DNA of 64,000 nucleotides from Streptococcus pseudopneumoniae ATCC BAA-960 = CCUG 49455 (GTDB lineage Bacteria; Bacillota; Bacilli; Lactobacillales; Streptococcaceae): NCBI RefSeq assembly GCF_002087075.1, contig NZ_MWSM01000019.1, positions 62,001 to 126,000 of the forward strand, read 5' to 3'. Shown piece by piece: positions 8,262 to 20,618 of this stretch (position 1 is its first letter; each line of letters starts with the position of its first letter). The notes under the pieces were generated by a model. It saw only the letters and a program-made list of their open reading frames with translations, ran no database searches and was not told where the DNA came from. The position numbers and the translations under genes were made by a program.

Positions 8262-11200
8262 TCAGTTGATCCATTCCCCGTACTCGTTCACTCTATAGCC
8301 GTCTGGTGTTAGCGAATTGAAAAGTAGTTTCCCAAAAGCATCGATATAGTACCACTTTCCTTTATAATAAATCCATGTATTGGATTCCATGGAACCAGAT
8401 GATCCTAAGTAGTACCACGCACCACTTGAATCTTGGAACCAGCCTACCTCCATCATGCCATTATCCTTGAGATAATACCAATTACCGTCTGTATCCTGTA
8501 TCCAACCGGTTTGCATGATTCCATTCGCATCAAAATAATACCATGCATCATTTTCTTTCATCCAGCCTGTCCGCTCTTTCCCATCGGAATTTCTAAAATA
8601 CCACTGATTATTTATCTTATGCCATCCTCTTTGTTGATTATATGTAATAACAGAATGTTCAACAGTAGAAAGTGACATGTTATCCGCTTCAACGCCAAAA
8701 ACAGCTGTTAACGATGACGAACCTGTCCCGTTCGTTGTGAATTGAGCAGTGGTTTCTGGGCTAGATAATCTTTCCTGTTTTGATGGAGTCTTTATTTTTC
8801 TCTCATCTCGGTGCCCTTCTACTGTCAATTTTTCTCCACCTGTAACTTTAGCCACAAAGTCTGGAACTTCCACTCTTTCAGGGACTAGTTCTTTTGAAGA
8901 TACTATAGACTTCCCAAGGTCGCCTGGTATTTTTTCTCCCGATACTAAAACCTCTGATTCTGAAAATTCCTCACTAGACGCAGGCAGTTCTTCTCTGATC
9001 GGCGCATCTTTTGGAACTAGAAACTCTACTTTATCTGGAGATACCACTTCCTCTTTGAGATTACTTGAGTTTTCTTCCGTCGATGACACCACTTCCTTCA
9101 CACCCTTAAGAACCACACGTTCTCTCATAGGTGTAACCTCGACTGTACGAGAATTTTCAACAATCTTTCCATCAGCTAAGACCTTATAAGTCACCTTAGT
9201 AACTTCTTTACCTACATACCCCTCCGAAACAACCTCCGTTTTCCCTTTCTCTAACTCTTCAGAGTCCTCAAAACGCTCTGTAATCGGAAGTTCTTTTATG
9301 ACACTGTTGGGTTTAATACCTAAAGTAATCACCTTGGATTGAGGAGCTATTTTCTTCTCAGAAACTTGAGAAGATACCGCTCCTGTATACTTATCTACTT
9401 GATAAGTAGTAGTTCGAGTAACCACCCCTCCTTTACCCTCTACAACTGAACGGAAACCAAGCTCTTTTGTTTCATCTCCTTGGTAAAGAGTATCAAAAGC
9501 AATCGATTCTTTTTCTACTTTCGGCTTAGTACCTTTATACACTACTCGGTAAATAAGTGGAACACCTTCTTTTTCACCCTTAGTATCCTCTGTACGCTCT
9601 TTTCCAACCTCAAGGGTACTATCACCTTCGTAAGTGGTAATAACCTCTGTTTCCGGCTCCTTTTGCGGTTTGAGAGGAGGTTCTACTTTATCTTTATCAG
9701 ACTCTATTTTAGGTGTACTTTGTTTTTCGTCTTTTGGAGTTGAAGGAAGTTTATCCTTATCCTTCTCATCCACCAAAACTTCATCTCTTACATAGACAGG
9801 CTCTTTTGGTTTACCTTCAATATAAGAACGAACCCAATCCAGTTGCTCTTTTGATAAAACCAAACCACCACTGCGGCTTCCTACAACACCATTTTGGTGA
9901 ACTCCAATTAAAGTACCTTTGTCATTATAAAGACCACCACCAGACGCTCCGGGTTTTGTGCCTTCATAGCTGATACCCTCAATACCTGAACCGAAATCAG
10001 TAGTATCTACAACTTCACTATCCAAGACTGGAGATAAACGACCGTCCGGGAAACCATAAACCGAAACTTTTTCACCCTTAGCGATAGAAGTTGACTCAGA
10101 AACCACCTCTACAGGAGATACCGCTTTGAAATCTTCTTTTAGTCGAACCAAGGCTAAGTCATTTTTAAATCCAAATACGGAATCTTTTTTATTCCAATAA
10201 ACAATATCATCATCTGAAAAATGCACAGACAACCCATTCGGTAAGGTTGCTTTATACACTGTATTGGTGCGACCAGATTTCGTAACGACCTCAGAACCTT
10301 TAACTGTTAAAAAATTATGAGCGACTGTTAACACCAAATTGGGTGCAATTAAAGTACCTGACCCCGACCCATCTGGCGTTTGAATGTGCGTTGTAGCATA
10401 GAAATTTTCTGAGCCATTCGGAGCTTGTAACACCTCTTTACTAGGCATAGGTAAGTTGGATTTGCCACTCAAGTCAACCTTACCAACTTCAGTTCTTGCG
10501 AAATCAGAAGACGAAGTAGATGAAGGATTTACTGAGTCAACAACAGCTTTTATAATGGTATTACCTAAAGCTAACTTACTGACATACTCATCAGACCAAC
10601 TAGTATCACTTACTAGTTTGTTGACAGAAACTCCATTGTAAGATACCACTTTAGCTGTTGGGGAAGTTGCTATTAACTGTTTGAAGTCTGGATTTTGTCT
10701 TAAATGAAAATTCAAACCACTTCCAACAGGACCTTCCTGAACAACCTTATCTGAAATCAAAGGAGTTCCTTTAGTATCTTCCACTCGAAGTAGAACGCGG
10801 CCTTTTTCTTCACCTTTTACTAAAGTCGCTCGACCTTTTTCATCAAAACGATACAAAGCACCGTCAATCTCATACTCTACGTCTTTTAAGGCTCTGTGAT
10901 TTTCATCATAATAGTAACGGTTTGCACCATCTATATACCAACCCTTTATACCATATTTATCAATCATAGAACGAATCCAAGCTCTGTGCTTTTCCGTAAA
11001 AATCGTACCACCCCCAATACGCTCACTCTCAGGAGCGTTTGAAGTATTTGTTCCGTGCTGGTGGATACCGACTACATCTCCCTTATCATTAAACAAAGGA
11101 GCACCTGAAAAACCTCCCAAAGCTGAGGAATGATAAGTGACTGCACCGCTCTCTTTATTGACACTGCTTACAGTTGTTGAGACTGAATAAGCCTTACCAT

Positions 11201-11885
11201 CTTTCAACCTCTTCTTGTTTTCTTCACTTAAATTCGGAGTCGAAAAATCATTGGGATAACCTACCATAGTGATTTTATCACCAGTAGAAACCTCTTTATG
11301 GCTCAACTCTCTTGGAGAGTCCTCACCACCCGTCATAGCTTCTACAGGCTTTTTAGTTACCACTACTGCTAAGTCGTTGCTATAGTCTTTACCAAAGTCG
11401 TTGCCGTTATATAAGTGAATAGAGTCTTTTTCAAGAGCTTCTGATACACCAGAAGTAGGTACTTTATTGTTCTTTTCCGTCTCTGAGTTCATCACAACAT
11501 AACTACGAGCAGACTCCCCACCACGCAAGACCGCGGACTTGTTTTCTTGGTTTTTATCATAGTAATTATGAGCTACGGTTACCATGACATTCGGCGCTAC
11601 AAAGACACCACTGCCAGACGCGGTTTGTTTTCCACTCGTACCACTATCATAAGTGGTATAAGTCATAGCAACACCCTCAGCGGACTTCTCATGAACGCTC
11701 ACATCTTTTATATCATCGCCACCTTGAATGACGTCAGCATACACTGTTCTTCCTCCAACAACTGGTAAATCAGGAATCGACAATCCAATCATACTCACCA
11801 ATGCCAGACATCCCACCAATCCATAAGCTTTTGACTTACGAAATTTTCCTAAACCTTTTAAATATAAAAACATCTTTTTCCTCAC
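8262..11885 (-). CDS. Secreted protein with two trypsin/V8-like serine protease domains, G5-like region and choline-binding repeats
   Basis: This 1207-residue secreted protein has a long signal peptide (hydrophobic stretch residues 21-40, cleavage likely after VYA near 50). Protease domain 1 shows a full triad: His106 in VTVAHN, Asp171 in NDLAVV and Ser260 in GGFSGAP. A short choline-binding-like segment (GWYIDGANRYYY, about 315-326) follows. Protease domain 2 also has a triad: His523 in LTVAHN, Asp576 in NDLALV and Ser648 in GASGG. Both domains look like glutamyl-endopeptidase-type trypsin folds. Residues about 740-960 contain G5-like stretches, then a Ser/Glu-rich linker. The last 120 residues are GWxxxxxxWYY repeats for attachment to cell-wall phosphocholine. 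I do not recognise it from reference pneumococci. A substrate on host or bacterial surfaces is inferred. Confidence 0.85.
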   Translation of the reverse strand: MRKKMFLYLKGLGKFRKSKAYGLVGCLALVSMIGLSIPDLPVVGGRTVYADVIQGGDDIKDVSVHEKSAEGVAMTYTTYDSGTSGKQTASGSGVFVAPNVMVTVAHNYYDKNQENKSAVLRGGESARSYVVMNSETEKNNKVPTSGVSEALEKDSIHLYNGNDFGKDYSNDLAVVVTKKPVEAMTGGEDSPRELSHKEVSTGDKITMVGYPNDFSTPNLSEENKKRLKDGKAYSVSTTVSSVNKESGAVTYHSSALGGFSGAPLFNDKGDVVGIHQHGTNTSNAPESERIGGGTIFTEKHRAWIRSMIDKYGIKGWYIDGANRYYYDENHRALKDVEYEIDGALYRFDEKGRATLVKGEEKGRVLLRVEDTKGTPLISDKVVQEGPVGSGLNFHLRQNPDFKQLIATSPTAKVVSYNGVSVNKLVSDTSWSDEYVSKLALGNTIIKAVVDSVNPSSTSSSDFARTEVGKVDLSGKSNLPMPSKEVLQAPNGSENFYATTHIQTPDGSGSGTLIAPNLVLTVAHNFLTVKGSEVVTKSGRTNTVYKATLPNGLSVHFSDDDIVYWNKKDSVFGFKNDLALVRLKEDFKAVSPVEVVSESTSIAKGEKVSVYGFPDGRLSPVLDSEVVDTTDFGSGIEGISYEGTKPGASGGGLYNDKGTLIGVHQNGVVGSRSGGLVLSKEQLDWVRSYIEGKPKEPVYVRDEVLVDEKDKDKLPSTPKDEKQSTPKIESDKDKVEPPLKPQKEPETEVITTYEGDSTLEVGKERTEDTKGEKEGVPLIYRVVYKGTKPKVEKESIAFDTLYQGDETKELGFRSVVEGKGGVVTRTTTYQVDKYTGAVSSQVSEKKIAPQSKVITLGIKPNSVIKELPITERFEDSEELEKGKTEVVSEGYVGKEVTKVTYKVLADGKIVENSRTVEVTPMRERVVLKGVKEVVSSTEENSSNLKEEVVSPDKVEFLVPKDAPIREELPASSEEFSESEVLVSGEKIPGDLGKSIVSSKELVPERVEVPDFVAKVTGGEKLTVEGHRDERKIKTPSKQERLSSPETTAQFTTNGTGSSSLTAVFGVEADNMSLSTVEHSVITYNQQRGWHKINNQWYFRNSDGKERTGWMKENDAWYYFDANGIMQTGWIQDTDGNWYYLKDNGMMEVGWFQDSSGAWYYLGSSGSMESNTWIYYKGKWYYIDAFGKLLFNSLTPDGYRVNEYGEWIN

Positions 11886-11963
11886 TTTAGTTTCTAATAC
11901 TTATTTATCCAGATATAATAGCTTACAATCTTTTAAAATCTTCAAATAAGTTATGATTGTTCC

Positions 11964-12191
11964 ATACTCTTCAAACCATGTCAGCCTTGTCGTGCCGTAT
12001 GTATATGTTACTGACTTCGTCAGTTCTATCTGCAACCTCAAAACGGTGTTTTGAGCTGACTTCGTCAGTTTCATCTACAACCTCAAAACGGTGTTTTGAG
12101 CTGACTTCGTCAGTTCTATCTGCAACCTCAAAACGGTGTTTTGAGCAGGCTACGGCTAGCTTCCTAATTTGCTCTTTGATTTTTTGAGTAT
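11964..12191 (-). repeat. BOX element with three boxB units
   Basis: Three tandem copies of the ACCTCAAAACGGTGTTTTGAG / CTGACTTCGTCAGTT unit lie between boxC-like and boxA-like ends, just upstream of the protease gene. The boxC end is shortened. Confidence 0.9.
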
Positions 12192-12589
12192 AAGGACATG
12201 TTGGATTCTATGTGCTGTATTGTCAACAATACACTCTTCTTCCTGTATATCTACCAACATGATTTACAGAATTTTATTTTACTATAATTTTACCTATATT
12301 CCAAGACAGAAATAAAATAATCAAGAACAAAAACGCATATAACCAATAACTAGCTATATGCATTTTAACACTTAAAGCGAACTGTTAAGTTGCGACTAGT
12401 GGTATCCAGTCCTAAGTAAGTCGGAAATATACAGTTTATTTACGACTAGCAAGGCATTTACCCGGCAATAAGAGCTCATCTAAATTGACTTTTTCTTAAA
12501 GTAGAAATTTCTACGAAAACTATCTAAATAAACTTTTAATCTCTATGACGGACAAAACATGTCTCAGTTATTCATCAACATCCAAGGTT
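12192..12589. other. Intergenic region between the protease gene and nanA
   Basis: No gene is seen. It contains nested inverted repeats (CATGTTGG at 12198-12205 with CCAACATG near 12254, and GTATTGTCAACAATAC inside them) and a second palindromic stretch, GCATATAACC ... AGCTATATGC, near 12333-12361. These may be terminators or regulatory RNA structure for the protease gene. Confidence 0.4.
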
Positions 12590-12592
12590 CTA

Positions 12593-15913
<3,321 letters not shown>

Positions 15914-16312
15914 CTAAAACAGGAGACGTTCCAAACACCACTGCTCCCACAATCATAGAAACCGCTCCTACCGATAGTTTCCTAATGCTATAACGACACT
16001 TACGTTCTTGAACATTCCGATTCATACTGTTCCTCTCTATATCTATATCCCGATTTCTGAAATAAGACATTTACTCCAGAAAATGCACTTAGTTTGTCTT
16101 TTCTTAACTTTCTTTTACTACAGTTCATTTAAATGACAAAAATGAACTAAACAAACTATCTCAAATTGGTGCCAAATTTCCCCTCTCCTTTCTCCGATCA
16201 GACTCCTACCAATCTAGTTTATCTACCAGGACACCGCTGCAATTAAACTAAAATATCTCTTTATAAGCAAATGATGGACATCAGCTTATGCTATTTACAC
16301 CATACTTCCTGC

Positions 16313-16540
16313 TCAATCCTTATCGAACACTTTTTCAAATAGCTTTTCATAAGCATAAATACTTGTAGAAATAATGGGAAATATAATCAAGCTCACAATC
16401 AGAATCTTATCCAGCTTAAAGGGGACAATCCCAAATAAGTGAAGAAATAAATCAATCAGAAAACTGTCGAAAAAAACTGTCAAAAGTAGTTCAATTTGTC
16501 TTTTTCTCTGCTTTTTTGTCTTGAATGCCTTAAATATCAT
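16313..16540 (-). CDS. Small membrane protein of unknown function
   Basis: This 75-residue protein has a basic N-terminus (MIFKAFKTKKQRKRQ) and two hydrophobic helices (LLLTVFFDSFLIDLFLHLF; ILIVSLIIFPIISTSIYAY). I do not recognise a domain. A small gene is known to precede nanA in pneumococci. It is the first gene after the strong cre-controlled promoter at 16.68-16.71 kb, so it is probably co-transcribed with nanA 240 bp downstream. The gap to nanA (16071-16312) holds a short inverted repeat (GTTCATTT 16123-16130 with AAATGAAC 16140-16147). Confidence 0.65.
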   Translation of the reverse strand: MIFKAFKTKKQRKRQIELLLTVFFDSFLIDLFLHLFGIVPFKLDKILIVSLIIFPIISTSIYAYEKLFEKVFDKD

Positions 16541-16677
16541 ATTATTCCCCTTTTCTAAGCTTCAATCCCTTCTCTCTATCTGTCATTTCGCATAGCTGCT
16601 ACTATTTTTACAGCAATCTATCTTTAAATATACATAAAGATAAGATTCTATCACTTTTTATAAGTGTTAGCAAATTT

Positions 16678-16738
16678 ATTATATCTCATTTCTAAAACGC
16701 TTTCAATACAGTGTAGTATAATAGATTTTAGTTTCAAG
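16678..16738 (-). promoter_or_regulatory. nanA-operon promoter with cre and a conserved upstream site
   Basis: On the minus strand TTGAAA (16706-16701), a 17-nt spacer and TATAAT (16683-16678). The cre-like TTGAAAGCGTTTTAG overlaps the -35. The block TGTAGTATAATAGATTT plus AGTTTCAA begins at 16712, at the same offset from the -35 as in the nanE promoter. Confidence 0.75.
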
Positions 16739-16827
16739 AAACTCTTTTGTATAATAATATCCTTGAAAGTAGTTTCAGATGAACATTTATAGTCCATAAA
16801 AAGAAAACAGAGACTCATCTGTTTTTT

Positions 16828-17068
16828 ACACTCAATGAAAATCAAAGAGCAAACTAAGAAGCTAGCCGCATGATGCTCAAAACACCGTTTTGAGGTTGTA
16901 GATGAAACTGACGAAGTCAGCTCAAAACACCGTTTTGAGGTTGTAGATGAAACTGACGAAGTCAGCTCAAAACACCGTTTTGAGGTTGTAGATGAAACTG
17001 ACGAAGTCAGTAACCATACCTACGGCAAGGCGAAGCTGACGTGGTTTGAAGAGATTTTTGGAAAGTAT
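16828..17068 (+). repeat. BOX element with three boxB units
   Basis: Forward orientation: boxA (ACACTCAATGAAAATCAAAG), three nearly identical boxB units (CGTTTTGAGGTTGTAGATG ... TGACGAAGTCAG), then boxC (GTGGTTTGAAGAGATTTTTG). It separates the nanA promoter region from the esterase gene. The rest of the gap (17069-17203) shows nothing clear. Confidence 0.92.
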
Positions 17069-17203
17069 TAACACCTACAGACAAGCCTGACGATAGCAAG
17101 AACTACCCTACTCGATAGGTATCGGCTTTTGCTTTCTGAAAAAAATTATTTTAAGCAATTTGACAAAGCTAGCAACAAAAAATTCTATAAATATTTCCAT
17201 GAT

Positions 17204-17280
17204 AAAACGCATAGTATCAAGTCTTCTTAATCCCCTGATACTATGCGTGTTTGTGATTTTTAAGATTTTGTGCCTAGAGT
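17204..17280. repeat. Repeated 75-bp stem-loop element, copy 2
   Basis: The same stem as at 6891-6965 (GCATAGTATCA 17209-17219 with TGATACTATGC 17236-17246), the same 3' flank through GTGCCTAGAGT, but a different loop. The loop difference with a conserved stem suggests an RNA structure. It lies 7 bp past the esterase stop codon, so it may terminate that gene. Confidence 0.7.
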
Positions 17281-17287
17281 CGACTCC

Positions 17288-18268
17288 TTATTTTAGATAT
17301 TTGAAAGGAATCTCACTCCCACAGAGCCAGTTATAAACATGGTCATTGACAAAAACATTCATGGCTTCGTGGGCATACTCAGGCATGATGCGATAAGCCT
17401 TATCGCAGATCAAACGATTGTAAATCGCAAACTGGGTAATGGGATAGCAAACATCGTCGTCCAAGCCCGTAATCATCTTAACCTCACCTTGGATACGATG
17501 GGCAAGATTTTTGACATCGATATAGGCAAGGGTCGCCATGATTTCCTCCTCTGTTTCATGAAAAGGATCGTGGAACTTGAAATAACGGAAAAGTTCATCA
17601 TAAGCCTCACTAGTATTGCCAATCTCAATCACCCGTCTGAAGTCTGACAAGAAGGGATAGATGGAAACTGTTTTCTGAATTCGAGGATTGAGCGCTGCTG
17701 CAACCAAAGCTAGAGCACCACCTTGAGAGGCACCATAGCTAGAAAGACGCTTCTCATCTACCTCAGGCAGATTAGCAATAATTTCAACCAACTGGTAAAT
17801 ATCCAGATAAACATCCTTATAAAAGAGGTGATCCCGACCCTCCACAGCACCACGGATAATATGTCCCTTAACCGTATTTCCTAGAGGAGAACGCAAACCG
17901 TCTTGTGAATAGCCCGACTGGCCTCGAACATCCATGGAAACAACACCGTAACCAGCTACGGTGAAGCCCAGCATGTCGGCCCAATCCCAGCCACGTCCCA
18001 TATAACCATGAAAATGGAAGATTAGTGGAACCTTCTCCTCACTCTTTGGAAGAACAATGCGTGCATAAACCTTTCCTTCCTTGCTTCCTTCAAATGTTAA
18101 CTCATAGCACTTGACTTGAGGAATGTGGAAATCTCTTTCCTCCAAGTGGTAGGATGGAGGTGTGGAAACATTTTTCACTTCCCCATCCCAGAAAGCATCA
18201 AAGTCTTCCGGAACCTCATCCCTTCCTCTATAGGTCTTAATTTCTTCTAGCAAAGCTGGATTTTTCAT
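17288..18268 (-). CDS. Acetylxylan esterase / cephalosporin-C deacetylase family hydrolase
   Basis: This 326-residue cytoplasmic alpha/beta-hydrolase removes acetyl groups from sugars. Landmarks are FHFHGYMGRGWDWADM (oxyanion region), RGQSGYSQDG, the nucleophile elbow SYGASQGGA (Ser about 181), the acid in GLDDDVCYP and the His in EYAHEAMNVF. Length is normal for the family. It stands alone behind its own cre-controlled promoter. Beside nanA it may deacetylate O-acetylated sialic acids or other host glycan fragments (inference). Confidence 0.88.
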   Translation of the reverse strand: MKNPALLEEIKTYRGRDEVPEDFDAFWDGEVKNVSTPPSYHLEERDFHIPQVKCYELTFEGSKEGKVYARIVLPKSEEKVPLIFHFHGYMGRGWDWADMLGFTVAGYGVVSMDVRGQSGYSQDGLRSPLGNTVKGHIIRGAVEGRDHLFYKDVYLDIYQLVEIIANLPEVDEKRLSSYGASQGGALALVAAALNPRIQKTVSIYPFLSDFRRVIEIGNTSEAYDELFRYFKFHDPFHETEEEIMATLAYIDVKNLAHRIQGEVKMITGLDDDVCYPITQFAIYNRLICDKAYRIMPEYAHEAMNVFVNDHVYNWLCGSEIPFKYLK

Positions 18269-18285
18269 AGCATGCTCCTTTTATT

Positions 18286-18331
18286 TTGTAATCGTTACCA
18301 CAACTGTAGCATATCTATGTAATCAATGCAA
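18286..18331 (-). promoter_or_regulatory. Esterase promoter with cre-like site
   Basis: Minus strand TTGCAT (18331-18326), 17-nt spacer, TACAGT (18308-18303). A cre-like sequence (TTGTAATCGTTACCAC on the plus strand, 18286-18301) fits the consensus with one mismatch and overlaps the transcription start region. Confidence 0.55.
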
Positions 18332-18402
18332 GAAAGAAGGGTAAATAGAAAGTGAATTTAGATTCTTTACTTTTAGGATGATGGGCTAAAAGTAGTTTTA
18401 GA

Positions 18403-18427
18403 AACGAAAAAAGAGCATTTCGCTCTC
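18403..18427 (-). terminator. Rho-independent terminator
   Basis: On the minus strand AGAGC-GAAAT-GCTCT is followed by TTTTTT. It lies after the 20-codon frame at 18441-18503. Confidence 0.75.
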
Positions 18428-18440
18428 TCTTCTGTTTATA

Positions 18441-18503
18441 CTAGTTTTTTGCTTCTTTCTTTTGAAAAGTGCTTGGGTAATTTACTTTAATCGTTACTGT
18501 CAT
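18441..18503 (-). CDS. Candidate 20-residue peptide gene
   Basis: The frame reads MTVTIKVNYP then STFQKKEAKN and stop. It has a plausible ribosome site (GAGGACTCTCAT before ATG), a TATACT -10 box (18540-18535) and a terminator 14 bp past its stop, so it looks like a complete small transcription unit rather than chance. Direct repeats CTTAAG-N5-TTTCAG (18567-18551) just upstream of the -10 resemble the CiaR site TTTAAG-N5-TTTAAG. Function is unknown. A small regulatory RNA is an alternative. Confidence 0.4.
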   Translation of the reverse strand: MTVTIKVNYPSTFQKKEAKN

Positions 18504-18584
18504 ATGAGAGTCCTCGTTTCTTTTTGATGACTCTAGTATAAGGGCCAAACCTGAAAGCTAGCTTAAGTTTTCCTTAGAGAAAGC

Positions 18585-20600
18585 TTAATCCAGATGTTCT
18601 TTCTTTTCCAGATGAAAGGCAATCATGCGCCACTCTGGATCCTCTTGCCAGCCTTCAATAGAACTAATGTAACTAGCAACTTTTCTAGCTTCTTCTAAAA
18701 TCGGAAAATCCTCGATAATATCAGCCACTTGGAACTCTGGAAGCCCTGACTGTCTGGTTCCAAAAATCTCACCAGAACCACGCATTTTCAAATCTTCCTC
18801 CGCAAGGACAAAACCATTGGTGGTTTCTGTCATGATGCGCATGCGGTCTTTCCCAGAATCCGTCTTGGGATTGGCAACAAGAACAGCATAGGACTGCTTG
18901 TCCCCCCGACCCACACGACCTCTGAGCTGGTGAAGCTGACTAAGCCCGAAGCGATCGGCATCCATGATAATCATGACAGTCGCATTTGGAACATTGACCC
19001 CAACCTCGATAACCGTTGTTGAAACTAGAATATCTGTTTTTCTCTCCTTGAAATCCTGCATGATCTGGTCTTTTTCGTCACTCTTCATCTTACCATGTAG
19101 AAGAGCCACTTCTGCCTTACCTGCAAAATGAGCCGTCAACTCCTCTGATAAGGCAATGGCATTTTTCAAATCCAGAGCTTCTGATTCTTCAATCAAGGGA
19201 GAGATGACATAGGCTTGAGAACCTTTTTGAATTTCCCCCTCTAACCAAGTCAAGACCTGAGGTAAGTGCTCATGCTTGATCCAGCGTGTCACAATAGGCT
19301 TCCGACCTGCTGGCATCTGGTCGATAATGGAAACATCCATATCTCCGAAGGCTGTGATGGCCAGCGTCCGTGGAATGGGAGTCGCCGTCATCATGAGGAC
19401 ATCTGGATTGTCGCCTTTTTCCCGTAAAATACGCCTTTGCCCCACACCAAAACGGTGCTGTTCATCGATGATAATCAAGCCAAGGCGAGCATAATCCACT
19501 CCATCCTGAATCAGAGCGTGGGTTCCGATAATCAAATCAGCCTCACCCTTGGCAATGGTCTCCAAGACTTCTCTCTTTTCTGCAGCTTTTAAGGAACCTG
19601 TCAATAGAGCCAGTTTCAAGTCTGGAAAAAGGTTCTGTAAACTCTCAAAATGTTGCTCTGCGAGAATTTCTGTTGGTACCATGAGGGCTGATTGGTAGCC
19701 AGCTGTCACTGCCGCAAACATAGCCAAGCCAGCGACCACCGTTTTTCCGCTCCCCACATCCCCTTGCAAGAGACGATTCATGTGGTGATCCGACTTCATG
19801 TCTGTCAAAATTTCCTGTAAACTCTTTTCTTGAGCTGGGGTCAAGGAAAAAGGTAGATTTTCTTTAACTACTGTCACTTTTTCCTGAGACCAATTCAGAA
19901 CCAGACCACTTCCCTGAACTCTATTTTCAGACTTGAGCGTCTGCAATTGCATTTGAAAATAAAAGAGTTCCTCAAATTTGATACGGCGAAGAGCCTGCTT
20001 GTATTCTGCCAAATCCTTGGGGAAATGCATGGCACGAACAGCCTGACAACGGGACATGAGTTTGTATTTGTCCAGCAAAGACTGGGGAAGATTTTCCTCA
20101 ATCAAGAGTTCCAGTCCCTGATCAAAGGCTGTCTTGATAACTTTGACCAGACTGGCCTGACTGATTCCCTGAGCCAAGCGATAGACAGGTTGGAGATCAT
20201 CTTCCACCTGAGCCAGGACCTTCATCCCAGTCAGACTAGCCTTGGCACGGTCCCATTTTCCAAAGACAGCAAGAGTTGCTCCCAACTCTATCTTATCAGC
20301 CAGATAGGGCTGGTTAAAGAAGTTCACCGCAAAAACGACTTCTCCCTGCTTGAGGCTAAAGCGCAGACGATTGCGCTTGAAACCATAATACTGGACACTG
20401 GCAGGAGTCACTACTTGTCCAGACAGAACTGCCTTTTCTCCGTCTTCCAGCTCCAGCACTTGCTTGGTTTTGAAATCTTCATATCTGAAAGGAAAGTAAA
20501 GCAAGAGGTCTTGCAAGTTTTCAATTCCTAGTTTGGCGTATTTTTCTGCTGACTTTGGTCCCACACCAGGTAAGACATGCAAGGGTTGATGTAGATTCAT
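18585..20600 (-). CDS. recG: ATP-dependent DNA helicase RecG
   Basis: The 671-residue full-length RecG remodels stalled replication forks and branch-migrates Holliday junctions. The N-terminal wedge domain starts MNLHQPLHVLPGVGPKSAEKY with the helix-hairpin-helix GVGPK. Helicase motif I is GDVGSGKT, motif II is IIIDEQHRFG (DEQH), motif III is MTATPIPRT, and motif VI is QLRGRVGRG. It follows alr by 18 bp and appears to be the last large gene of the aro-acpS-alr-recG run. Confidence 0.97.
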   Translation of the reverse strand: MNLHQPLHVLPGVGPKSAEKYAKLGIENLQDLLLYFPFRYEDFKTKQVLELEDGEKAVLSGQVVTPASVQYYGFKRNRLRFSLKQGEVVFAVNFFNQPYLADKIELGATLAVFGKWDRAKASLTGMKVLAQVEDDLQPVYRLAQGISQASLVKVIKTAFDQGLELLIEENLPQSLLDKYKLMSRCQAVRAMHFPKDLAEYKQALRRIKFEELFYFQMQLQTLKSENRVQGSGLVLNWSQEKVTVVKENLPFSLTPAQEKSLQEILTDMKSDHHMNRLLQGDVGSGKTVVAGLAMFAAVTAGYQSALMVPTEILAEQHFESLQNLFPDLKLALLTGSLKAAEKREVLETIAKGEADLIIGTHALIQDGVDYARLGLIIIDEQHRFGVGQRRILREKGDNPDVLMMTATPIPRTLAITAFGDMDVSIIDQMPAGRKPIVTRWIKHEHLPQVLTWLEGEIQKGSQAYVISPLIEESEALDLKNAIALSEELTAHFAGKAEVALLHGKMKSDEKDQIMQDFKERKTDILVSTTVIEVGVNVPNATVMIIMDADRFGLSQLHQLRGRVGRGDKQSYAVLVANPKTDSGKDRMRIMTETTNGFVLAEEDLKMRGSGEIFGTRQSGLPEFQVADIIEDFPILEEARKVASYISSIEGWQEDPEWRMIAFHLEKKEHLD

Positions 20601-20618
20601 GCTCCACTCCTTTCTTTT

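Noticed and set aside
8749-9973. Plus-strand frames opposite the large protease gene
   Set aside because: They are shadows in the low-complexity G5/linker region and have no start signals.
11957-12187. Plus-strand frame of 76 codons with repeated amino acids
   Set aside because: It is entirely BOX sequence; the repetition comes from the three boxB units.
16651-16845. 64-codon minus-strand frame upstream of the small membrane protein
   Set aside because: It runs from the BOX through the cre/-35/-10 promoter and shows no ribosome site, so it is unlikely to be a gene.
16828-17068. CRISPR-like regular repeats
   Set aside because: The repeated units are contiguous boxB modules without unique spacers and belong to a BOX element.
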